A stretch of DNA of 52,157 bases from an uncultured Bacteroidota bacterium (GTDB lineage: Bacteria; Bacteroidota; Bacteroidia; Chitinophagales; Chitinophagaceae): positions 1 through 52,157 of the forward strand of contig CAISOH010000246.1 of assembly GCA_903887005.1 (NCBI GenBank), read 5' to 3'. The translations under genes and the position numbers were made by a program. A model generated the notes under the pieces. The model saw nothing but the letters and a program-made list of their open reading frames with translations. It had not been told where the DNA came from and did not search any database. This document shows, one piece after another, positions 44,426 through 52,157 of this stretch; position 1 is the stretch's first letter, and every line of letters begins with the position of its first letter.

Positions 44426-45580
44426 TTACTCCTTCACAAACTTCCTGACATCTGCGCCATTGATCTTAACGAAGTAAACTCCTTTAGGGAAGTCAGCAAT
44501 AGCTACCTGTACTTTCTCAGAGTTGTATTTATTGTTACAGATAGCTTGCCCTAAGAGATTGACAATTGTTATGTGGTTTATTTTACCCGCAGCCGTTATG
44601 GTTAGCGATGTAGTTGCCGGGTTTGGGTAGATGTGGATATCATTTGCCGAAGCGCTGATATCAGCAACTCCAAGGTTATTGAAATTGACTGTCGCAGAGG
44701 TTCCGGTACATCCGTTACCGTCTGTAACAGTAACTGCATAAGAGCCGTTAGTAACCGGGGTATAAGCAGAAGATGTTGCCCCAGGGATCGCAGTGCCAGC
44801 CAGCATCCACTGGTAAGAAATATAAGAAGAGGAAGTATTTAATACCAGTACCGCTACAGTAACTAATGGAGTTGGTAACGGATTGATGGTAATGGCTTTT
44901 GTTACACTAGCGGTATATCCGCAAGTGTTGGTAGCGGAATAGGAAATTGTATCTGTTCCGGCGCTTGCACCTGATACTAATCCGCCTGAAACAGTTGCCT
45001 TGCCATTAGATTCACTCCATGTGCCACCTGGTTTGGCATCGGTAAGCGATATGGTTGAACCCGCACAAACTGCAGAGGCGCCTGTTATGGTGCCGGCAAT
45101 GTAGGAAGGGTCGCGGCTTATTACAAACCAGATATTTTTTGTAGTAACAGGAGGTCCGGGATCTGTAAGTTTCACTTCTAACCAATAAGTACCTTGTGAA
45201 ATAAGGCCTAATGTGCTCATGGACAAATAGAAATTTCCACCTGCAGAAGGCGGGTAGTATGCTGTATGAGTTGCTCCTGAAGTCCCGTTCCATAACGCAA
45301 GGGTGGAATTGGAATACATGGCAGTATTATCAGCAATGCCAATATTAGGGAGCCAGTCTGACGGGAAATTTGATGCTACTACCTGCCAGTTTATAGTAAT
45401 AGGACCAGCGCTTGAAGCCGTTGTTATAGAATCATAGAGGTTACCCATGACCGGACATAAGTAAGCATTCCCATAAGCAGTATCATGCTCCATAGTAAAT
45501 GTTTGCGCATTGCCGGCATTACCAGCGCTGATGACTATTAACAATGTAAGGATGTAAAGTTTAAGGAGTCCCATTTGCAT
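44426..45580 (-). CDS. Secreted Ig-like protein with type A T9SS sorting domain
   Basis: The 384-residue protein has a signal peptide (LLKLYILTLLIVISAGNAGNAQ). A first beta-rich domain of about 140 residues has no family I recognise (WQVVASNFPSDWLPNIGI...YWLEVKLTDPG). Two Ig/PKD-like segments follow (ITGASAVCAGSTISLTDAKPGGTWSES; ISYQWMLAGTAIPGATSSAY, SYAVTVTDGNGCTGTS). The end is a type A sorting domain: DIHIYPNPATTSLTITAAG, ITIVNLLGQAI, FPKGVYFVKINGADVRKFVKE. It should be exported by the type IX system. A possible promoter on the minus strand reads TTTG (45622-45619), 20 nt, TATTTTTA (45598-45591). Confidence 0.9.
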   Translation of the reverse strand: MQMGLLKLYILTLLIVISAGNAGNAQTFTMEHDTAYGNAYLCPVMGNLYDSITTASSAGPITINWQVVASNFPSDWLPNIGIADNTAMYSNSTLALWNGTSGATHTAYYPPSAGGNFYLSMSTLGLISQGTYWLEVKLTDPGPPVTTKNIWFVISRDPSYIAGTITGASAVCAGSTISLTDAKPGGTWSESNGKATVSGGLVSGASAGTDTISYSATNTCGYTASVTKAITINPLPTPLVTVAVLVLNTSSSYISYQWMLAGTAIPGATSSAYTPVTNGSYAVTVTDGNGCTGTSATVNFNNLGVADISASANDIHIYPNPATTSLTITAAGKINHITIVNLLGQAICNNKYNSEKVQVAIADFPKGVYFVKINGADVRKFVKE

Positions 45581-45750
45581 TATTTTTTAATAAAAATACT
45601 TAATCATTAATTCTTATCCAAAAAGAATAAACTCAATGTTAAATGGACAACCATAAGGCCAAAACCCACGGCTTATTATTTATGAAACTGAGCGCGAAAA
45701 CTTAGATAAATAAATTAACATGGTTGTAAGTCAGATTTCTTATTTCTTAG

Positions 45751-45758
45751 TATATTTG
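45751..45758 (+). promoter_or_regulatory. TAnnTTTG box of the small lipoprotein gene
   Basis: TATATTTG is an exact -7 box 30 nt before ATG 45789. A TTG lies 24 nt further upstream (45724-45726), slightly beyond the usual spacing. Confidence 0.5.
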
Positions 45759-45788
45759 TTCTGATAATTCCCTTAAAAAATTATTATT

Positions 45789-46247
45789 ATGAAATCACTA
45801 ATCCCTATAGTTTTAATTGCATGCACGATCCTGATTGATTCCTGCAGAACTACTCCAAACAACTCCCTAACCCTGAATTGCAGTGGGGCCGGGGGGCCTT
45901 TAGTAATATATAAAACAAAGAAGGATTATTCAAACAATATCAGTGTGCTTCTGTCAGCCGATAAGAAATCAGTACTGGCTTTTCCTGATACAAAAGATGC
46001 GGCAATTCAAAGGCCTGTTGCACTTGCAAATGGATTTTATCTGCAAAAAATGGTGGGGAATGCATTCACATCACTGACATTTGACCAGTACATTAATGGC
46101 ACCTATTCTGAAGGCGATCTGTTCCACGATGTTATTGACACAGATCCTTTTACCAATATGTACGATTGTACGAGAGCTACAGATTGTGACAGCTTAAATA
46201 AGCTGATACAGAATAACCAATTGAGCCAGTGTAAGCTCATTAAGTAG
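45789..46247 (+). CDS. Small lipoprotein of unknown function
   Basis: The 152-residue protein begins MKSLIPIVLIACTILIDSC, a lipoprotein signal peptide with the lipid-attachment cysteine at residue 19. The mature part contains LVIYKTKKDYSNNISVLLSADKKSVLAFPD and NGFYLQKMVGNAFTSLTFDQY. These resemble small Bacteroidota lipoproteins in which a hydrophobic ligand- or protein-binding domain is suspected, but I cannot name the family. Two pairs of cysteines near the C-terminus (YDCTRATDC, SQC) could form disulfides. It is monocistronic and ends 280 bp before the tracrRNA terminator. Confidence 0.8.
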   Translation: MKSLIPIVLIACTILIDSCRTTPNNSLTLNCSGAGGPLVIYKTKKDYSNNISVLLSADKKSVLAFPDTKDAAIQRPVALANGFYLQKMVGNAFTSLTFDQYINGTYSEGDLFHDVIDTDPFTNMYDCTRATDCDSLNKLIQNNQLSQCKLIK

Positions 46248-46526
46248 TGTTATAAAAGAGGGCCAGGCACAGGAATCTAACCGACGATCTGCAATTTAAT
46301 ATTGCACATTTAGTCCTAAATCCGTCCCAAACAAACCTGTCCCAAACTCAAAAGGGCTGATTTATGTGGGGTTTAGTTGGTGAGGTTAAGAGCCTACGTT
46401 AGGCGTTAAATCCATTGAAGGCATTATTCTTTTGACCTCAATAAATAAAAATACGGATAGCTTTTTAAAAATACCGTTAAAACACCCTCTTATATATTAA
46501 TCGGAATGTTTACTTTGTGATTTGGA
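46248..46526. other. Intergenic region before the CRISPR locus, no gene seen
   Basis: No coding frame or tRNA is supported. A TTGTGATTTG segment (46515-46524), identical to ten bases of the array repeat read on the minus strand, lies just beyond the tracrRNA terminator. Confidence 0.5.
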
Positions 46527-46556
46527 ATAAAAAAGCCTCCAGCCGAACTGTGAGGC
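46527..46556 (-). terminator. Intrinsic terminator of the tracrRNA
   Basis: On the minus strand GCCTC (46556-46552) pairs with GAGGC (46539-46535), with inner CAG/CTG pairs, and is followed by TTTTTTATT (46534-46527). Confidence 0.8.
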
Positions 46557-46603
46557 AGACTTAAATCACAATAAGGAATAATCCTTATTGTGATAAGCTT
46601 TCA
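46527..46603 (-). ncRNA. tracrRNA of the type II-C CRISPR system
   Basis: Read on the minus strand from about 46603, the RNA begins TGAAAGCTTATCACAA. This is complementary to the array repeat read on its minus strand (TTGTGATTTGCTTTCA): 7 bp, a 2x2 internal loop and 7 bp, the usual shape of a tracrRNA:crRNA duplex. It is followed by a hairpin AATAAGGA/TCCTTATT and, after TTTAAGTCT, a GC-rich terminator hairpin with a T-run. The length is about 77 nt. A strong promoter stands directly upstream. The RNA is needed for crRNA processing by RNase III and for Cas9 loading. Free tracrRNA could extend the first hairpin to 13 bp (46565-46594), covering half of the anti-repeat. Ends are inferred from sequence only. 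Confidence 0.85.
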
Positions 46604-46606
46604 TTG

Positions 46607-46636
46607 CAAATGTAATAAAACTATGACTATGGCAAA
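46607..46636 (-). promoter_or_regulatory. Promoter of the tracrRNA, overlapping the cas9 start
   Basis: On the minus strand TTTG (46636-46633), 18 nt and TACATTTG (46614-46607) match TTTG-N19-TAnnTTTG within one nucleotide of spacing. Transcription would begin near 46603, at the first base of the anti-repeat. The -33 box lies inside the cas9 coding sequence and cas9 translation starts between the two boxes. Confidence 0.8.
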
Positions 46637-49600
46637 ATATATTTTGGGACTTGATATTGGAACAAACTCAATAGGATGGACATTATTTAAGGATAATGAA
46701 ATAATAGATGGTGGAGTCCTCATTTTCCCTATTGGTACTAATGTGGATAAAAATGGCATTGAAGCCACAAAAAATATGGAGCGTCGAAAATATAGGGGCG
46801 CAAGCCGCAACCATTTTCGATATAAACTTCGGCGCAAGAAATTAAAAAAATTTTTAGAAAAATTAGGAATGCTCCCGGATTTTTCAAAAACGTACAAAAT
46901 AAAAGAAAAATATCAGGCTTCTGAATTATATAAATTACGTACAGATGCACTTGATAAACCAATCCCACGTGAAGAAATTGGAAGGTTATTCTTATTAATA
47001 AATAAGCATCGTGGTTTTAAGAGTAATAGCAAAATACTCTCAAATGAAAATAAAGAAGAAGGTACGGTAAATGAAGGCATTGGACAACTGCAAAAATTTA
47101 TCGAACATAACAATGCTCGTACAATCGGCGAATATTTTCACAAAATGTATGCTAAAGCAAACAGTTTAAGTCATAAAGGAAAGTGGCATAATACAGATGA
47201 GCCATTTGATGAAAGGGCTGAAGTTGATGGAAAATTTATACAGCACAATAATCGCGGTATCCGAAGGGAAAACGGTAGATATGTAGGTCGCGAAATGTAT
47301 GAACTTGAATTTGACCTTATTTGGAAGGAGCAAAAAAAACAATACACTCAATTAACAGGAAGCAAAGAAGAATATGAGCAAATTCGTCAATTACCGGTTG
47401 CAACAAAACGAGAAAAATTAAAGGTATTTAGAGAAACTGTGTACTGGCAGCTTAAGTACCAAACTATTTTTTATCAACGTTCGTTAAGATCGCAGAAGAA
47501 ATATATTGGTAAGTGCCAATTTATTAAAAACAAACGTACTGCGCCTGCAAGCTCTTTATCTTTTCAGGAATTCAGAATATGGAAGCAATTAGCAGATGTA
47601 AAATATACTGATAAAGGAAATGATATTTACCGGCAATCATTACCAAATGATTTAAAACAAAAAGTTTTTGATTATTTGCAAATACATCCAAAACTTAATT
47701 TGAGGGAAGGCGGTAAAAAGAAAGATGGAAGTAAGAATACAGATATAATGGACGTGCTTGGTATAGCTAATAAAAAGAATTTTGAATTTAATTTCGACAA
47801 TGATGAAGATGATAAAACATTTGAAGGCAATAAAACTTTATACGCTATTTATACTGCTTGTGGCGAAGAAAAATACAACGAGCTAAAAACAAGTAATAAA
47901 TTAGAAAAGCTTTGGCATATATTGTATATGGCAAAGGATGATGAGTGGCTCAAAGATACATTAACTAGCAAATGGCAATTTAATGATGTTACTGCTATAA
48001 GGCTTGTAGAAATGGGATTAGAAGATGGTTATGCTAGCTATTCAAGTAAAGTAATTGAAAAATCACTCCCATATTTGCGTGATGGAAAAGACGAGTATGA
48101 TTCGCTTATCCTTGCAGGATTTATAAAATCTCCTGATGAAGTAAAAGAAGAAATTGTTTTGAATAAAAAAATAAAACAACTTGCAAATAATGAATTAAGA
48201 AATCCGGTTGTGGAAAAAGCTGTAAGTGAAACTATTAGGCTTGTTAACACTCTTCTACGATCAAAAGATATTGACCAAAATGATTTTACAATAAGAATAG
48301 AAAGTACGCGAGAATTAAAGAAACCTAAAAAAGAAAGAGAAAATATACGCCGTGGAAATTCTGATACCGATAAAAAAAGAGAAGAGTACGTTCGTTTTTT
48401 AAACGAAAAAAGAAAAAATGGTGATTTAATATTTGCACGTGAGATTCAGAAATACGATAGTATTATTCATAAGTTTGAATTATGGTTAGAACTAGGTGCG
48501 GACAAGAATGATGCTTCATTTAGAGATTTTGAAAAAATAGTTCAGAAAAAAGACAGGGAAAAACATAGCCTTTGGTTGGAAAGCAATCGTATTTGCCCAT
48601 ATACAGGGCGTATTATTGCTTTATCAAAACTTTTTAGTTCTGAAATAGAAATTGAGCATATTATCCCATACAGTCGCAGTCTGGACGATAGCTTTATGAA
48701 TAAAACAATAACCTTTACAGAAATTAATAAAGAAAAAGGAAACCAAACTGCTTTTGAATATATACAGGCAAAAGGAAAAAATGCTTTAAAAGATTTTAAA
48801 GAACGAGTAAAAATATTCAGTAAGGAAAAACAGGAGAGTAGGTTTTTAAAGGAAAAAGTAGATGTTGGGTTTACTAATGAGCAGCTAACTAATACATCAT
48901 ACATCGCAAAGTATGTTAGAAAAAAATTGCAGGAAGTCTGTAAAGATGTCCAATTTACTAACGGCGCTGCTACTGCTGAATTGCGTAAAAATGATTGGCG
49001 ATTAAGTAATTTACTTGACAAAATTCGTTACGAAGAAGAATCAGGAATTGAGATTGACCAATATTTAAAGGAATTTTCTCTTTATAAAAAAGACTTTCAA
49101 ACTTACCGGAAAAAGAAAGCCAATAGTACAGATATACTGCCAATAAATTGGAAGAATCTCACTCAGGACATTACTGCAAATTATGAAGCTGAAACAAAAA
49201 ATCCCATTTATGAATGGTGGCAGGAAATACAAAAGTTCGATGCGTTCAGAGGCATAAAAGGGAAAAAAGACCGTTCTGATCACAGACATCATTTGCTTGA
49301 TGCAATTATTATAGCAATGTGTTCTCCCAAAATCATTCAACAACTAAGTAGGTTTAATGCAATAAGGGAACAACAAGGTATTGGAATGTATGATGAGAAA
49401 GGAGAGTTAACCAGAGAACGAATAGAGTGTCCTATAAAGTATGAACAAATTAAGAAAGCAATAAAAGATGTACTAATATACCATAGGGCAAATCAAAAAT
49501 TAATCACAACCAAAATAAACCGAATTCAAAAAAAGAAAGCTAATAACAAAGATTTAAGGATTATCAAACAAAAAACTATCTCCCCTAGAGGCTCCCTACA

Positions 49601-50498
49601 TGCAGATAACTATTTTGGAAAACTTAAAAACCCATTAAATCAAGGCTTTGATAAAAAAGACGTTTATGTAAAAAGAATACCAGTAGAACCTGAAAAATTT
49701 AAGGATATAAATTCCTTGGAAAAAGTTATTGATTGCAGAGTAAGAAAAATTTTAGAACGAAGATTGATTAAATATGAAGGGAAAGGAGAAAAAGCTTTCA
49801 GCGAAGAAGCATTACTATCTGATCCTTTGTTCCTCTATAGTATTGATAAATATCCAGAAGGAGTTCCTGATAATCCTTTAAGTAGTAATGGCAAGTTATT
49901 ACCAATTATTAAAAAGGTACGTGTTGCAAATAAAAACTCAAGAAATCTTATTCAACTTGCAGCAAAGGATGAAAATAAAAATATAGTCAACAACAATCGT
50001 TATGCAGAAACTGATGGCAATTATGTTATGGCTTTATATGAAAGAAAAGAAAAAGATAAAAAAGGTAAAGTAAAGATCAAAAGAGATTTTGAAATTGTCT
50101 CGTTTTTCAAAGCAGTAGAGAAAAGAAGATTAGGACAGCAATTGTTTCCTGATGAAAAAATGCAAAAAGATGGTACATATTTACCATTAATGAGTTGTTG
50201 TCCATACTTAAAGCAGGACGATTTTCTTGTGATGTATGAAAATGACGAAAAAGAAATTGATTGGAAAAATAATAATGACTTGAAGAAAAGATTATATAAA
50301 GTTTCTGAAATTGGGAGACAAGTAAACACCGATGGCGGCGAATTTGGAGTAATTAAACTGATACGTCACAACAGTCAAAAAACAACTAAAGACAAATACA
50401 TTACTGAAGGAAATTTCATCAAAATATTGCACTCAGGAATAAAATGCGTTAAAATAGTAATTAATAACCTTGGTGAAATAATTAAACATAGGGAATGA
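46629..50498 (+). CDS. cas9: CRISPR-associated endonuclease Cas9, type II-C
   Basis: Cas9 is the RNA-guided DNA nuclease that cuts target DNA with its RuvC and HNH sites. The 1289-residue protein shows RuvC-I (YILGLDIGTNSIGW, Asp9), the arginine-rich bridge helix (about residues 48-80, ERRKYRGASRNHFRYKLRRK), RuvC-II (IRIESTREL, Glu558), the HNH domain (ICPYTGR ... EIEIEHIIPYSRSLDDSF, His677), and RuvC-III (DHRHHLLDAIIIAM, His888 and Asp891). All catalytic residues are in place. The size is above compact II-C enzymes (about 1000-1100) and within the range of larger Bacteroidota forms. ATG 46629 (MAKYILG) is preferred; ATG 46623 adds two residues. The gene is visibly more AT-rich than cas1-cas2. 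Its stop overlaps cas1 by four bases. Confidence 0.97.
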   Translation: MAKYILGLDIGTNSIGWTLFKDNEIIDGGVLIFPIGTNVDKNGIEATKNMERRKYRGASRNHFRYKLRRKKLKKFLEKLGMLPDFSKTYKIKEKYQASELYKLRTDALDKPIPREEIGRLFLLINKHRGFKSNSKILSNENKEEGTVNEGIGQLQKFIEHNNARTIGEYFHKMYAKANSLSHKGKWHNTDEPFDERAEVDGKFIQHNNRGIRRENGRYVGREMYELEFDLIWKEQKKQYTQLTGSKEEYEQIRQLPVATKREKLKVFRETVYWQLKYQTIFYQRSLRSQKKYIGKCQFIKNKRTAPASSLSFQEFRIWKQLADVKYTDKGNDIYRQSLPNDLKQKVFDYLQIHPKLNLREGGKKKDGSKNTDIMDVLGIANKKNFEFNFDNDEDDKTFEGNKTLYAIYTACGEEKYNELKTSNKLEKLWHILYMAKDDEWLKDTLTSKWQFNDVTAIRLVEMGLEDGYASYSSKVIEKSLPYLRDGKDEYDSLILAGFIKSPDEVKEEIVLNKKIKQLANNELRNPVVEKAVSETIRLVNTLLRSKDIDQNDFTIRIESTRELKKPKKERENIRRGNSDTDKKREEYVRFLNEKRKNGDLIFAREIQKYDSIIHKFELWLELGADKNDASFRDFEKIVQKKDREKHSLWLESNRICPYTGRIIALSKLFSSEIEIEHIIPYSRSLDDSFMNKTITFTEINKEKGNQTAFEYIQAKGKNALKDFKERVKIFSKEKQESRFLKEKVDVGFTNEQLTNTSYIAKYVRKKLQEVCKDVQFTNGAATAELRKNDWRLSNLLDKIRYEEESGIEIDQYLKEFSLYKKDFQTYRKKKANSTDILPINWKNLTQDITANYEAETKNPIYEWWQEIQKFDAFRGIKGKKDRSDHRHHLLDAIIIAMCSPKIIQQLSRFNAIREQQGIGMYDEKGELTRERIECPIKYEQIKKAIKDVLIYHRANQKLITTKINRIQKKKANNKDLRIIKQKTISPRGSLHADNYFGKLKNPLNQGFDKKDVYVKRIPVEPEKFKDINSLEKVIDCRVRKILERRLIKYEGKGEKAFSEEALLSDPLFLYSIDKYPEGVPDNPLSSNGKLLPIIKKVRVANKNSRNLIQLAAKDENKNIVNNNRYAETDGNYVMALYERKEKDKKGKVKIKRDFEIVSFFKAVEKRRLGQQLFPDEKMQKDGTYLPLMSCCPYLKQDDFLVMYENDEKEIDWKNNNDLKKRLYKVSEIGRQVNTDGGEFGVIKLIRHNSQKTTKDKYITEGNFIKILHSGIKCVKIVINNLGEIIKHRE

Positions 50499-51409
50499 TT
50501 AAACGCACCCTCTACTTCGGCAACCCCGCATACCTCAGCACCACACAACAGCAGTTGGAAATAAAGGTATTGGAAACGGGCGAAACCAAAACCGTTCCCA
50601 TAGAAGATATAGGAGTGCTTATACTTGACCACTGGCAAATCACAATCACGCAGGCTGTGATAGCACGTCTGCTTGCTAATAACACTGCACTCATTACCTG
50701 CGATAATACGCACCATCCAGTCGGTTTGTTGCTGAACCTCGATGGTCACACGCTTCAAAGTCGCATATTTCAGGCTCAGATTGAGGCGTCAGAACCATTA
50801 AAAAAACAACTCTGGCAGCAAACCATCATTGCCAAAATACAAAATCAGGCCGCTAATCTTGGACAACAGTCTGCAACAGGAAATTTGTTTAACGCTCCCG
50901 ACAAACTTTTATTAAACTATGCCAAAGAGGTAAAGAGTGGTGACAGCGAAAACCTTGAGGCCACAGCCGCTGGTTATTACTGGAAACGTGTCTTTCCACC
51001 ATTTCTTAATTTCTCACGTGAGCGCGAAGGATTCCCGCCAAATAATCTTCTCAACTATGGCTATGCCATTTTAAGGGCTATAGTGGCACGCAGCCTTGTA
51101 GGTTCAGGGATACTACCAACTCTCGGCATTCACCACCGCAACCAATACAATGCCTACTGCCTAGCAGATGATATTATGGAACCGTACCGTCCTTATGTGG
51201 ACAAAGTAGTTTGTGAAATAGTAGGTAACAATGGGCAATACCTCGAAATGACCCCCAACATGAAAAAACAATTGCTTGCAATACCCGCTATGGACGTAAT
51301 GATAGACGAGCAAACCAGCCCATTGATGAATGCAGTGCAGCGCACCACCGCCAGCCTTGCAAAATGCTATGAAGGCAAGACAAGGAAAATATTGTATCCT
51401 GTTTTATAA
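50495..51409 (+). CDS. cas1: CRISPR integrase Cas1
   Basis: Cas1 with Cas2 inserts new spacers at the array. The 304-residue protein is a typical type II Cas1: N-terminal beta domain with VPIEDIGVLILDHWQITITQ, then the helical catalytic domain with Glu155 (SENLEATAAGYYW), the histidine of LGIHHRNQYNAYCLADDIMEPYRP (about residue 213-214) and Asp226. Its ATG overlaps the cas9 stop (ATGA), so the genes are coupled. Base composition rises here compared with cas9: a sampled 60-nt line (51001-51060) has 25 G/C against 16 in cas9 at 48421-48480. Confidence 0.97.
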   Translation: MIKRTLYFGNPAYLSTTQQQLEIKVLETGETKTVPIEDIGVLILDHWQITITQAVIARLLANNTALITCDNTHHPVGLLLNLDGHTLQSRIFQAQIEASEPLKKQLWQQTIIAKIQNQAANLGQQSATGNLFNAPDKLLLNYAKEVKSGDSENLEATAAGYYWKRVFPPFLNFSREREGFPPNNLLNYGYAILRAIVARSLVGSGILPTLGIHHRNQYNAYCLADDIMEPYRPYVDKVVCEIVGNNGQYLEMTPNMKKQLLAIPAMDVMIDEQTSPLMNAVQRTTASLAKCYEGKTRKILYPVL

Positions 51410-51439
51410 ATATCTCCCTGTCCCCTTATGGAGGGCTGA

Positions 51440-51784
<345 letters not shown>

Positions 51785-51802
51785 TCAAGATTCTTACATA
51801 AA

Positions 51803-51844
51803 CAGGAATAAAAAATTGAGCAAAAACCCGTTTTTTTATTCCTG
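51803..51844. terminator. Hairpin between cas2 and the array, possible bidirectional terminator
   Basis: CAGGAATAAAAAA (51803-51815) pairs with TTTTTTATTCCTG (51832-51844). Having A-rich and T-rich stem sides, it could end transcripts arriving from cas2 and from the array on the opposite strand. Confidence 0.55.
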
Positions 51845-51889
51845 TAAATAGGCTGAAAACAGCCATAGTAGCCAACTGTAGCGTTTGGC

Positions 51890-52157
51890 GTTGTTTAAGA
51901 CCTGAAAGCTACTAAAAATTGAAAGCAAATCACAACTGCAGAGGATGGCGGGTTTAAGAGGCTTATGTTGTTTAAGACCTGAAAGCTACTAAAAATTGAA
52001 AGCAAATCACAACTCCAAACAGCTAATGCCTAACGGCAGGGCCGTTGTTTAAGACCTGAAAGCTACTAAAAATTGAAAGCAAATCACAACACCGGGGGAC
52101 TGATACCATGACGGTAGATGTTGTTTAAGACCTGAAAGCTACTAAAAATTGAAAGCA
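51890..52157. CRISPR. CRISPR array, 47-bp repeats, continues beyond the window
   Basis: Three complete repeats (51890-51936, 51967-52013, 52044-52090) and 38 nt of a fourth (52120-52157) are identical. They start GTTGTTTAAGACCTGAAAGC and end AAAGCAAATCACAAC on the plus strand. Spacers are 30, 30 and 29 nt (51937-51966, 52014-52043, 52091-52119). The long repeat and 30-nt spacers are typical of Bacteroidota type II-C. Because the tracrRNA anti-repeat pairs with the minus-strand repeat, crRNAs are probably read right to left, beginning GTTGTGATTTGC; the leader would then lie outside the window. Confidence 0.97.

Noticed and set aside
44288-44554. Open frame of 88 codons on the plus strand
   Set aside because: It overlaps the well-supported T9SS cargo gene on the other strand, has no promoter or family features, and its 3' half is the antisense of the sorting domain.
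46262-46330. tRNA-like sequence on the minus strand with an anticodon-arm-like stem TGCAA/TTGCA and a T-loop-like segment
   Set aside because: The acceptor arms do not pair, there is no D arm, position 33 is not T, and the T stem has a mismatch. It is not a credible tRNA.
46500-46520. TTTACTTTGTG as a cas9 promoter box
   Set aside because: It has one base too few between TA and TTTG and no proper -33 box, so no cas9 promoter is claimed.
51937-52119. Self-targeting of this window by the visible spacers
   Set aside because: Reading by eye, none of the three spacers matches another place in the window; an exact search was not possible.

Overview
The window looks like chromosomal DNA of a Bacteroidota bacterium, most plausibly near Chitinophagaceae (placement is by eye, not by search). 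The reasons are: three kinds of type IX secretion (T9SS) cargo signal, a PorP/SprF-type outer-membrane protein, lipoproteins with short lipoboxes, promoters of the Bacteroidota form TTTG-N19-TAnnTTTG, start sites without Shine-Dalgarno sequences, and a cas9-cas1-cas2 locus with 47-bp repeats.

Layout, left to right. 1-3100: an array of short hairpins, a truncated HEPN protein, and the ancient Thr-Tyr-Gly-Thr tRNA cluster leading into tuf, all on the minus strand. 3100-8350: an EGF-like lipoprotein, a three-gene proton-translocating transhydrogenase operon (pntAA-pntAB-pntB), a DUF721 protein and a higBA-type toxin-antitoxin pair. 8500-14600: two secreted repeat proteins (a seven-repeat protein with a type A sorting domain and an NHL-repeat protein), a GNAT acetyltransferase and dispersed repeats. 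11188-20478: a minus-strand polysaccharide or glycosylation region with two paralogous GT-C/TPR membrane proteins, an O-antigen-ligase-like protein and two Wzz-like chain-length proteins. 20600-23813: prfA and pheS flank a repeat cluster that contains a frameshifted GIY-YIG nuclease gene. 24067-39367: three tandem paralogous PKD-repeat surface proteins of about 1530 residues with gliding-motility-type C-terminal domains, followed by a PorP/SprF protein. 39368-45580: repeat-rich intergenic DNA, a small membrane protein, an M13 metallopeptidase lipoprotein and a T9SS cargo protein. 45789-52157: a small lipoprotein and a type II-C CRISPR-Cas system.

The CRISPR locus is the most complete system. 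Cas9, Cas1 and Cas2 are on the plus strand, followed by an array that runs out of the window. A tracrRNA gene that is easy to miss can be read on the minus strand between 46603 and 46527. It has its own TTTG-N18-TACATTTG promoter lying over the cas9 start codon, an anti-repeat complementary to the array repeat, a 13-bp hairpin that could mask the anti-repeat, and an intrinsic terminator.

The least explained signal is a dispersed intergenic element, with four full or near-full copies and one partial copy. It carries two successive hairpins whose stems differ between copies but stay complementary, while one loop and the spacing are conserved. This compensatory pattern suggests selection on structure. 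All functional calls come from reading motifs; no database search was run.
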